From contig CACPCX010000002.1 of the NCBI GenBank assembly GCA_902632545.1, positions 1-64,000 on the forward strand: a stretch of DNA of 64,000 bases. The letters are read 5' to 3'. Shown here in pieces: positions 34,228-42,550 of the stretch (position 1 is its first letter; the number at the start of each line of letters is the position of its first letter). The DNA is from an uncultured Pelagibacteraceae bacterium (GTDB lineage: Bacteria > Pseudomonadota > Alphaproteobacteria > Pelagibacterales > Pelagibacteraceae). The position numbers were made by a program, and so were the translations under genes. Under the pieces are notes generated by a model. That model did not search any database, had not been told where the DNA came from, and saw nothing but the letters and a program-made list of their open reading frames with translations.

Positions 34228-35111
34228 CAGGCTGCCTTAGTATTTTTTAATGAAAAGTTTAATTTATCTAAATTATTTATTAAATCAGACTCATCTTTAG
34301 AATTTAAAATGCTAAGTGGTGGTAAAAGATTTTTATAATATATTTCTTTTTTAGTAAAATAAGTATGTAAACTTGAAATCAGATTATATTTTTCGAATTC
34401 AGCTCTTACATCGCAAAGATTTTGATTTACTGTCTGGTCTTTTCCATTATTAAAATCATCATATACTTTTCTAGCCAGTGAAGAGGTAGCATTACACGTA
34501 GCTGTAATAATTCCTGAACAACCTAATTGAAGTCCTTTAAATAATTTAGACTCTGATCCAGGTAAGACTGAAAAATTATCAATTTTTAACTTTTCAAAAA
34601 GATTATAAGAACTATCTTTTACTCCAATAATATTTTTTGGATATTTTTTTACCAAATCCTCAATACATTCAATACTGAACTTATAGCCACATAGTTTTTC
34701 AAAATTATACAGTACTATTTCACAATCAGAGATTACCTCTACTATTTTACTATAAAATTCAATTACCTCTTTATCTCCATATTTATAATATGCAGGTGGC
34801 ATAATTAAGAATCTATTAAAACCTAAAGATTTAGAAACTCTCATTAAATTAATTGTTTCACCTAAAGAATTTAAACCAGTACCAATAATATACTTTTCTT
34901 TATGCTTGCTTAAAGTCAGATGATTTAACAAATTAATTTTTTCAGAGACAGGTATAAGTTGAGCTTGCCCTGTACTTCCAAATATAGCTGCTCCGTGACA
35001 GCCATTGTCTATTACCATTTCTGCGTGTAGAATGGTTTGTTTAATATCAAGCGTTAAATCATCATTTAAGATAGACATTGAGGCCGCATAAATGCCTTTA
35101 ATTTTACTCAT
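34227..35111 (-). CDS. Dihydrodipicolinate synthase (DapA) family aldolase/lyase
   Basis: HAEMVIDNGCHGAAIFGSTGQAQLIPVSEK, VLYNFEKLCGYKFS, IIGVKDSSYNL (Schiff-base Lys). Confidence 0.85.
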   Translation of the reverse strand: MSKIKGIYAASMSILNDDLTLDIKQTILHAEMVIDNGCHGAAIFGSTGQAQLIPVSEKINLLNHLTLSKHKEKYIIGTGLNSLGETINLMRVSKSLGFNRFLIMPPAYYKYGDKEVIEFYSKIVEVISDCEIVLYNFEKLCGYKFSIECIEDLVKKYPKNIIGVKDSSYNLFEKLKIDNFSVLPGSESKLFKGLQLGCSGIITATCNATSSLARKVYDDFNNGKDQTVNQNLCDVRAEFEKYNLISSLHTYFTKKEIYYKNLLPPLSILNSKDESDLINNLDKLNFSLKNTKAA

Positions 35112-35160
35112 AATAAAAATTTATATAAAAATATAAATTAGTAAAGTTTATAAATTAATT

Positions 35161-36123
35161 ATGAAAATATTAGCTATTCAAAATAGAATGGGCATCGGTG
35201 ATACCGTAATTTTTCTTCCTTTTATTAAGGCTATATCAAAAAAATTCAATTCACCTGTAAGTTTATTGGTAAAAGAGAACTCGAAGGCAAATGAATTTTT
35301 AAATTATACAGATTATATTGATAATATTATTTACCTGAAAAGAGATAACAAAAAAAATGAAAGACATGATGGAATATTAGGTTTCTTCAAGATAATAAAT
35401 GATATCAAAAAATATAATTTTGAAAAAGTATTTATATTTAATTCCTCTCTAAGATTTAATTTAATCGCAAGGTTGGCAGGCATTAAAGAAATAAATCAAT
35501 ACCCATTATTTGAGAAACAAAAACAACATATTACTAAACCAGCTAAAAAATTAATTAAAGATAAATTAGATATCGAAGCTAATGACAATCCTGAAATTCA
35601 ACTAGAAAATAATACAATTTATCAGTCAATGATTAAATATAAAATTAGTAAAGATGATATAAATATTTTACTAGGCATAGGTGGCTCTGGTCCTACAAAA
35701 AGAATTCCCTCTAGTACATTTCTTAAAGTTATGGAAAAAATTGAGAAACAAAATAAATGTAAATTCTTTTTAGCTACTGGTAAAAATGAAGAAGAACAAA
35801 AAATTCTGAGTGAAATATACAATTCAAGTTTTAAAGAAAAATGTTATCCTTTAGATAATTTAACTATTGCAGAAACTTTACCAATAATAAAAAATTGTAA
35901 TATTTCTATATGCAATGATACTGGATTTGCACATCTATCCTCAGCACTAGGTGTAAAAACAATTACTTTAATGGCAGATACACCCTTAATTTATGGATCT
36001 TATAGTTCAAATATGCATCCAATAATACCAGATGGCGAAACTACGGTTACTCATGACACTCTTGGAAAAGATAAAATTAATCCAGAAAAAATTTTCAATA
36101 AGTTTGTTTCATTAATTAATTAA
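35161..36123 (+). CDS. Glycosyltransferase family 9 (heptosyltransferase-like)
   Basis: MKILAIQNRMGIGDTVIFLPFIKAI, GIGGSGPTKRIPSSTF, ICNDTGFAHLSSALGVKTITL. Confidence 0.85.
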   Translation: MKILAIQNRMGIGDTVIFLPFIKAISKKFNSPVSLLVKENSKANEFLNYTDYIDNIIYLKRDNKKNERHDGILGFFKIINDIKKYNFEKVFIFNSSLRFNLIARLAGIKEINQYPLFEKQKQHITKPAKKLIKDKLDIEANDNPEIQLENNTIYQSMIKYKISKDDINILLGIGGSGPTKRIPSSTFLKVMEKIEKQNKCKFFLATGKNEEEQKILSEIYNSSFKEKCYPLDNLTIAETLPIIKNCNISICNDTGFAHLSSALGVKTITLMADTPLIYGSYSSNMHPIIPDGETTVTHDTLGKDKINPEKIFNKFVSLIN

Positions 36124-36623
36124 GAAATATCTTTTAAAACTATTTCTTTTGCCTCATTAACAATAGCTGATAATCTTGTCGTTTCTGGAGACACATCTGG
36201 ATGTATTTTTTTTTGAATTTTCTGATAAGCTTGATTAACTATTTCTTTGTTTGGTTTTTTGTTAATATCTAAATTTAAAATTTTATATGCTTCAGAGACA
36301 GATAAATTGCCTGAATTGTTATTTTGTGAAGGATTAAATGAAAATCTTCCACTATTTCTAAGTGTCTGAATAAGCCGATATAATGAAATCAATTGAATCA
36401 AAGACAAGCCTTTCAATTTTACTAATGCTAAGCTTGCTAAAGTCAGTGGTAATGTTAATAAAAATTTTCCACCTACAGCGAACAAAACTGCAAGAACTGC
36501 CAATAAAAATATTGTAATTAGTCTAACACTTTTTGACATTTTCTTTGGAGAAATGCTGGACCACCACCTTAATAAAAAATATAAGATAATTAAAATTATG
36601 AGTGTATAAATTATAATATTCAT
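36120..36623 (-). CDS. Membrane-anchored J-domain protein
   Basis: N-terminal TM segments, C-terminal SVSEAYKILNLDINKKPNKEIVNQAYQKIQKKIHPDVSPET with HPD; ATG at 36623 preceded by AGGAAATAT. Confidence 0.8.
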   Translation of the reverse strand: MNIIIYTLIILIILYFLLRWWSSISPKKMSKSVRLITIFLLAVLAVLFAVGGKFLLTLPLTLASLALVKLKGLSLIQLISLYRLIQTLRNSGRFSFNPSQNNNSGNLSVSEAYKILNLDINKKPNKEIVNQAYQKIQKKIHPDVSPETTRLSAIVNEAKEIVLKDIS

Positions 36624-36638
36624 ATATTTCCTGTTAAA

Positions 36639-38714
36639 ATGAAAGTACCACAACTTAAAAAAAAACTAGAGATAAAATCTTGTCACAATATTGAATGGGA
36701 AGATAATTATAGCTGGATTCATCAAAAAGATATTTTGGAAGTTCTAAAAGATAAATCTAAACTTGATCCTGAAGTTAAGAAGTACCTAGAGGAAGAGAAT
36801 ACTTATACAGACTTTCACTTGAAGAATACAAAAAATATTCAAAAAAAATTATTTAATGAAATTAAAGGTAGAATAAAATTGGATGATGAGTCTTTACCTT
36901 TCCAAGATCATACTTATGAATACTGGACAAAAACAACGGCTAAAGGAAATTATTCTATAAAACTGAGAAAAAAAATAGGTTCAAAAGAAATAGAGGAAAT
37001 ATGGAATGGTGATAAAGAAAAAGAAAAACTACAAACAGAGTATTTTGGTGTTGGAGATTTAGAGGTAAGTAATAACGATAAATATCTAGGATATTCTTTA
37101 GATATTAAAGGTTCTGAATATTATACAATTTATATAAGAGATATAAAATCAAACAAAATTATTTCAAAAGAAATTACAGAAACATCAGGTGGTATTACTT
37201 TTAGTTTAGATGATAAATATATATTTTATTCAAAACTTGATGAAAATCATAGAGCAAGAAAAATTTATAGACACAAAATAGGAAATTTTAATGATGAAGA
37301 TGAATTAATCTTTGAGGAAAAAAGTGAGGCTTTTACAGTTGGGATAGGAATAAGCTCAGATGAAAAGTATTATTTTATAAATAGTTCTGATCATAATACC
37401 TCAGAACAATATTATTTTGAGTCAAATGAAGAAAATCCATCTCCTAAACTTATTATTAAAAGAGAAAGAGGTGTTCTTTATTCTGTCAGCTCATGGGATG
37501 GTAAATTTTATAATCATACAAACAAAAATGCTGAAGACTTTAAAATAGATATTTGTGAAAATTTAGAAGTACAGGATTGGAAACCATTTATATTAGCTAA
37601 AGATGAGGTTTTAATTGGTGGATTAACATTTCTTAAAAATTGGATAATTCGTGGCGAAACTTCAGAAGCTTTAGATAAACTGTTTGTTAAAAATATTTCT
37701 ACGAATTTAGAAGAAGAATTAACTTTTTCTGATGAAACAGTTTATGTGCCAGGAGTTACATTAATTCAAAAAGACAGAAATACGGATGAAGTCTATTTAG
37801 GATATTCATCACCCAAAACTCCTTCTAGAGTATACAAGTACAATTTAGCAACAAAGTCTAAAGAACTTGTCAAAGAGCAAGAAATTCCTTCTGGTCATAA
37901 TAAAGATGACTATATTGTTGAGAGAGTTGAGTTTAAATCTCATGATGGAAGAATGGTTCCATTAACAATCACAAGACACAAAAAAACAAAAATTGATGGG
38001 TCTGCAAATGTTTTATTATATGGATATGGGTCTTATGGAAATTCCATGTCCCCAAGTTTTTCTTCCACAAGATTAAGTCTTATAAATAGAGATATAATTT
38101 GGGCCACAGCTCATATCAGAGGTGGAATGGAAAAAGGTATGAAATGGTGGAAGGAGGGAAAATTAACAAATAAAAAAAATACTTTTGAAGATTATATTTA
38201 TGCAGCAAAATATCTAATCGAAAAAAATTATACCTCAAAAGGAAGTATTATTGGAATGGGTGGATCGGCTGGAGGATTGTTAATGGGAGCTGCAGTCAAT
38301 CAGTCTCCTGAATTATTTTTAGGAATTATCATGGCTGTTCCTTTTGTAGATTCTTTAACAACAAATCTTGATCATTCTTTACCTTTAACTGTGGGAGAAT
38401 TTGACGAATTTGGAAATGCAAAAGAGAATAAAGAACACTTTGATTATATTTTTTCATATGCACCCTACAACAATATTAAAAAAATGGATTATCCACATAT
38501 TTTTATTACAACAAGTTTAAGTGATAATAGAGTTTTATTTGATGAACCTGCAAAGTTCACAGCAAAACTAAGAGATTACAAAACAGATAATAATTTACTT
38601 CTTTTAAAAACTGAAATGAATGCTGGTCATGGTGGAAAATCTGGAAGAGATGGCGCAATAGAAGAAATTGCTATTGACTATGCATTTGCACTTAAAATTA
38701 CAGAAAAACTTTAA
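36639..38714 (+). CDS. ptrB: S9 prolyl oligopeptidase / oligopeptidase B
   Basis: 691 aa; GYGSYGNSMSPSFSSTRLSLINRDIIWATAHIRGG, GMGGSAGGLLMGAAVNQSPELF (Ser nucleophile), MNAGHGGKSGRDGAIEE (His). Confidence 0.93.
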   Translation: MKVPQLKKKLEIKSCHNIEWEDNYSWIHQKDILEVLKDKSKLDPEVKKYLEEENTYTDFHLKNTKNIQKKLFNEIKGRIKLDDESLPFQDHTYEYWTKTTAKGNYSIKLRKKIGSKEIEEIWNGDKEKEKLQTEYFGVGDLEVSNNDKYLGYSLDIKGSEYYTIYIRDIKSNKIISKEITETSGGITFSLDDKYIFYSKLDENHRARKIYRHKIGNFNDEDELIFEEKSEAFTVGIGISSDEKYYFINSSDHNTSEQYYFESNEENPSPKLIIKRERGVLYSVSSWDGKFYNHTNKNAEDFKIDICENLEVQDWKPFILAKDEVLIGGLTFLKNWIIRGETSEALDKLFVKNISTNLEEELTFSDETVYVPGVTLIQKDRNTDEVYLGYSSPKTPSRVYKYNLATKSKELVKEQEIPSGHNKDDYIVERVEFKSHDGRMVPLTITRHKKTKIDGSANVLLYGYGSYGNSMSPSFSSTRLSLINRDIIWATAHIRGGMEKGMKWWKEGKLTNKKNTFEDYIYAAKYLIEKNYTSKGSIIGMGGSAGGLLMGAAVNQSPELFLGIIMAVPFVDSLTTNLDHSLPLTVGEFDEFGNAKENKEHFDYIFSYAPYNNIKKMDYPHIFITTSLSDNRVLFDEPAKFTAKLRDYKTDNNLLLLKTEMNAGHGGKSGRDGAIEEIAIDYAFALKITEKL

Positions 38715-41281
38715 TCCCCTTTTGGATCAATATATTTGCATCCCAAACAAGTTGCAGCAGTTGGATCATTTTCTATTCTTGGAGCATTTGGATCAGATCC
38801 ACCTGCATCAGCATCGTTTGCTGCAGCCAGTGCTTGTCCAGCTTCAGCTGCTGCATCTCTAGCTGCTTCCTGAGCAGCAGATAAAATTTCAGGGTCAGCC
38901 ATAACTTCACCAAAAATATTTAATTGTTTAAGATCACCTCCAATTATTGCTATCGTATTACCCAAAGCACCCGTAGCCTCTTTGAATTCATCAAAATCTT
39001 CTTTGGAAATTCCTGCATCAGCTAAGGCTTCAGCTGAAATACCAACCTCATCTTTTAAAATAACTTGTTCAGTTACATTTTCTTTAAGTTTATCAAGTTT
39101 ATCAAGTTTATCAGTATTTACATCTCCTAAAACTTGTAATTTTTTTTGTTTTTCCCCCATTTGGATTTTTTCTTCCAAGGTAAGTGGTCTTACAACGACT
39201 GTTATATTACCCTCGTCATCTTCAACTATTTCTATGTTCCAATTATTTTCATTACTTGTCCAATAATCATTGTATCTGCTTTGATTAAACCAGCTTTCTA
39301 CTTCTTGATCTGCTTCTTCAGAAGAATAGCCTTCATAAATTTTTTCTTGATAAACAAAAGTTCCTTCCATCCATGTATCTATATAAGCGTTTCTATTATT
39401 TATTTGTATTACTCTTGCTTGCTCTTCAGTTAATCCTATTTCAATTGCTCTATCATAAAAAGCCTGGGAAACTTGATCTGCTTCACTAAACACATCGCCT
39501 TCCCATTCAAGGGTATCTGTATTGTAATTCAAATTTTCATAAACTTTCATACTTACTTCAATATCTTTTCTAATTTCAGAGGGATTTCTAAGTTCTATAG
39601 TGGTTCCTATTAAACTATCCAAATAAGCTCCGTATGTATTTGGATCTGGCATCCAATCTTTTTCTGGATCAGCATCCTCTCCCCATCTTTCAAACCATTC
39701 GTTATAGCCATGCTCATCTGAAACAGCCCATCTTTCAACAGCCTGATCTGCTTCAGCGTATGAAAGACCTGCCGCTAGTGCTTTTTCCATAACATATGTT
39801 CCATCTAACCAAATATCTAAATAAGTTGATGCAGCATTTTTGCCAAGTATATCTGCTTGTTCATTTGTAAATCCTTTATCCAAAGCTAGGTTCCTAACAA
39901 AATCATTTACTTCATCCGCCTCAGTATAAGGGTCACCTTCTCCATCACCTTGGCCTGTCATAAAATCTTGAGTTAAATAACTAACAGTTCGTGCCATTGC
40001 TTCTTTATCTAATCTGTCTTTAGACAACTCGTAAGAGTCTATTGGACCATCACCTATTTTTGCAAACCAATCTTTTAATGCGTCAGGATTTGGTAAATAC
40101 TCATCCTCATCACCCTCATCAACTTTATAAAAATTTAAAGCCCACTCGTTGTATCTGTTATTTGGATCCAGTAGCCATTTTTCCAAAGCCTCATCAGCTT
40201 CTTCCCAAGATCCACCAGCAGCTCTTGTTTGTTCAGCAATTTCAGATCCATGAAACCACATATCATAGTAAGCAGAATATGCATTATTTGCTAACTTATT
40301 GGCTCTATCTTCAGAAAATCCAAAATTTATAGCTTCATCATAAACTGATTGTTGTACCTCTAAAGCTTCATCAACTGGTCTTCCAACTGAAATTCTATAA
40401 TCATTTTTTTCCCAGCTATAATCGTAATTTTGTAAAGTCCTAAGAGTTGCAAAGTCTCTTAGACGATCTGTATTTGGATCTAGATCTTGATATGGAGGTA
40501 ATTCCGCTGGCGGCTGTGGTACAATTGGATCAATTGGATCTGGTGTTGGGAGCACTGGGCCAGGATCATCAATTGGAGGTAATTCCACTGGTGGCTCTGG
40601 TCTAACAACAGGTGGGTCTATTATTTTGACCAAATCCTCATCTTTAAGTCCTCCAGTTTTTAAATTATCGATTGTTTCTTTTCTATCACCTTCATTTAAA
40701 ATTGCATTTTCTGAATTTAAAGCTGCATTAATCTCATTTAAACCAATCGTAGAAACATCTAAATCAGTTAATTTTTGGTTTACTGAATAAATATTCAAAC
40801 CATTCTCTTCCAGATTATTCATAGAAATCAAAATGTCTGAAGTTTTTTTTGCTCTCTTTGACTTCATCGATGTTCCAATATTAGTCATTACTTTTAATGT
40901 ATTTTCATCAATATTTTCATTGTCCTCTTCTGATGCCGTTTTAGAAAATTCATTTGGAATAACTTTAGAAATATCACCGAGATATTTATCTATAACTTTT
41001 AGAGAATCTAATAATTGTTCTTGCTTACTTAAATCTAGATTTTTTTCTGTGAATGATAATAACTGAGTTAGCTCAGATAAACTTTGATCAATTATTTTTG
41101 CTTCATTTAAATCTTGCTGTTTCAATTTATCAATTCTATTTTTGAATTTTTCAAGGCCCTCTTTGTAATTTTCAAATTCTTTTTCAATGCCTTCATTTAT
41201 AGTTTTGTCTATATCAGCAAAACAACTGCTGAAGAAAAAAAGATTAAAAAATAAAATTAAAATAAATTTTTTCATGTTCAT
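38711..41281 (-). CDS. Secreted/surface protein of unknown function with three tandem ~148-aa repeats
   Basis: 856 aa; signal peptide, coiled-coil N-third, Pro-rich linker (PPVVRPEPPVELPPIDDPGPVLPTPDPIDPIVPQPPAELPP), three internal repeats, Ala-rich tail, terminal CLGC. Confidence 0.85.
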   Translation of the reverse strand: MNMKKFILILFFNLFFFSSCFADIDKTINEGIEKEFENYKEGLEKFKNRIDKLKQQDLNEAKIIDQSLSELTQLLSFTEKNLDLSKQEQLLDSLKVIDKYLGDISKVIPNEFSKTASEEDNENIDENTLKVMTNIGTSMKSKRAKKTSDILISMNNLEENGLNIYSVNQKLTDLDVSTIGLNEINAALNSENAILNEGDRKETIDNLKTGGLKDEDLVKIIDPPVVRPEPPVELPPIDDPGPVLPTPDPIDPIVPQPPAELPPYQDLDPNTDRLRDFATLRTLQNYDYSWEKNDYRISVGRPVDEALEVQQSVYDEAINFGFSEDRANKLANNAYSAYYDMWFHGSEIAEQTRAAGGSWEEADEALEKWLLDPNNRYNEWALNFYKVDEGDEDEYLPNPDALKDWFAKIGDGPIDSYELSKDRLDKEAMARTVSYLTQDFMTGQGDGEGDPYTEADEVNDFVRNLALDKGFTNEQADILGKNAASTYLDIWLDGTYVMEKALAAGLSYAEADQAVERWAVSDEHGYNEWFERWGEDADPEKDWMPDPNTYGAYLDSLIGTTIELRNPSEIRKDIEVSMKVYENLNYNTDTLEWEGDVFSEADQVSQAFYDRAIEIGLTEEQARVIQINNRNAYIDTWMEGTFVYQEKIYEGYSSEEADQEVESWFNQSRYNDYWTSNENNWNIEIVEDDEGNITVVVRPLTLEEKIQMGEKQKKLQVLGDVNTDKLDKLDKLKENVTEQVILKDEVGISAEALADAGISKEDFDEFKEATGALGNTIAIIGGDLKQLNIFGEVMADPEILSAAQEAARDAAAEAGQALAAANDADAGGSDPNAPRIENDPTAATCLGCKYIDPKGD

Positions 41282-41922
41282 CCCTGTAAATACTCTACAA
41301 TTCTAGCAAGTTCTTGTTTTTCTATTTTTCTTTTTAATTGACCTAAAGAATTTTTAAAATCTGAAATTATTCGTTGACGTTTTTTTAATGATTTATCAAC
41401 TTTTACTTTTTCTACATTTCCTTTTTGCAAAAAATCTGCCAAAGTCCAATAGATATTTATTGCCTCCTCTGGAGAAGCTTTAATGTCAATTCCAAGTGCT
41501 GCTCGCATCGTTTTTCTACTTTCATTAGTTTTAATGAGTGATGCGATTTTTTTTCCTCTAACAATTTTTTCAGGCCATTCTGCTTTAAATTTTTTTAAAC
41601 TAGATTGATTTTTTTTTAATTTATTTTGATAAAATATCTCAAAATAAGCCATTCCATAAATTTGATTGCCAGGATTTCTTTGATTATAAGAATCTGATCT
41701 TTTAAAAATTTTTCCCATTTCTGTTGCACTTTTATCTGATATACACTTCCAACTTATGCAACCAGTCATATGCATTTCTTCAAAACCTTTTGGATAATTT
41801 TTTGGTTTTTGAAATTCACCTAATTCACTAAGCTTTGTATTTATTAAATTTATTATATCTTGATTGGCAAAGGATAATGTTGGAATAAAAACAATTATAA
41901 AAATTAAAATAATTTTTTTCAC
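41278..41922 (-). CDS. Secreted protein of unknown function
   Basis: 214 aa; signal peptide MKKIILIFIIVFIPTLSFA; MHMTGCISWKCIS Cys pair; stop overlaps the start of the 856-aa gene by 4 nt. Confidence 0.75.
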   Translation of the reverse strand: MKKIILIFIIVFIPTLSFANQDIINLINTKLSELGEFQKPKNYPKGFEEMHMTGCISWKCISDKSATEMGKIFKRSDSYNQRNPGNQIYGMAYFEIFYQNKLKKNQSSLKKFKAEWPEKIVRGKKIASLIKTNESRKTMRAALGIDIKASPEEAINIYWTLADFLQKGNVEKVKVDKSLKKRQRIISDFKNSLGQLKRKIEKQELARIVEYLQG

Positions 41923-41966
41923 AATAAAAATTAAAGAAAAAAAACTTAAATTTCAAGCATTTGGAT

Positions 41967-41996
41967 CTTGAAAATAATTGATTAATACCCACATAC
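41967..41996 (+). promoter_or_regulatory. Putative RpoH promoter of hsp20
   Basis: CTTGAAA (41967-41973), 14-nt spacer, CCCACATAC (41988-41996); same layout as upstream of groES. Confidence 0.6.
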
Positions 41997-42003
41997 TATT
42001 GGT

Positions 42004-42051
42004 AAGTCGCCTAATGGGGCTTGCAAAAATAAACTTGCTTAACAAAGGAGA
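42004..42051 (+). promoter_or_regulatory. Candidate ROSE-like RNA thermometer in hsp20 5' UTR
   Basis: Hairpin 1 AAGTCGCC-UAAU-GGGGCUU (one bulge); hairpin 2 CUUGCUU-AACA-AAGGAG, where UUGCUU pairs with the Shine-Dalgarno AAGGAG around a central G.G mismatch, 5 nt before ATG. Confidence 0.5.
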
Positions 42052-42056
42052 ATATT

Positions 42057-42503
42057 ATGACAAGTAAGGATCTATCTATATTTAACTCACTTAGACCTTT
42101 TTCAATTGGTTTTGATGATATGTTCGACCAATTTGAAAATATGCTAGGTAATGGAAATTTGACAATGCAGTCAAATTACCCACCATATAACATCCGAAAG
42201 ACTGGTAAGGACAATTATGCTATCGAAGTAGCATTAGCCGGTTTTAGTAAAAAAGATGTTGAGGTTGAGTTCGAAGATAATTTATTAACTGTTAGAACTA
42301 GACAAGTTGATAAATCTGAGGACAGTGACGTTAATGGAGAAATTATTCATAAAGGTATTTCTCAAAGACAATTTGCAAGATCATTCACTATAGCTGACGA
42401 TGTAAAAGTAAATGGTGCTGAACTTAAAGACGGTCTTTTAACAATATCTTGTGAAAGAATAATTCCAGAACATAAAAAAAAGAAGCTTATAGAAATTAAA
42501 TAA
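42057..42503 (+). CDS. Small heat shock protein Hsp20 (IbpA family)
   Basis: YPPYNIRKTGKDNYAIEVALAGFSKKDVEVEFEDNLLTV; RQFARSFTIADDVKVNGAELKDGLLTI. Confidence 0.96.
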   Translation: MTSKDLSIFNSLRPFSIGFDDMFDQFENMLGNGNLTMQSNYPPYNIRKTGKDNYAIEVALAGFSKKDVEVEFEDNLLTVRTRQVDKSEDSDVNGEIIHKGISQRQFARSFTIADDVKVNGAELKDGLLTISCERIIPEHKKKKLIEIK

Positions 42504-42516
42504 GTATTAAACCTTG

Positions 42517-42540
42517 CTTGTGGGGATTTCTCCCCACAAG
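42517..42540. terminator. GC-rich hairpin between convergent hsp20 and NCS2 permease genes
   Basis: CTTGTGGGGA-TTTC-TCCCCACAAG, perfect 10-bp stem, no adjacent T-tract on either strand. Confidence 0.5.
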
Positions 42541-42550
42541 TTAAAATTAA

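Noticed and set aside
35118-35139. 22-bp AT-only hairpin AATTTATAT-AAAA-ATATAAATT between the DapA-like and GT9 genes
   Set aside because: Pure A/T; likely chance in such a spacer. Could not be separated from promoter-like background.
39083-39115. 9-bp tandem microrepeat (tttatcaag x3)
   Set aside because: Encodes DKLDKLDKL within a charged helical segment of the 856-aa protein; too short to be a meaningful tandem array.
38668-41066. Plus-strand ORFs opposite the 856-aa protein (64, 94, 95, 96, 77 aa)
   Set aside because: All antisense to a long coherent reading frame with a signal peptide and internal repeats; low-complexity translations.
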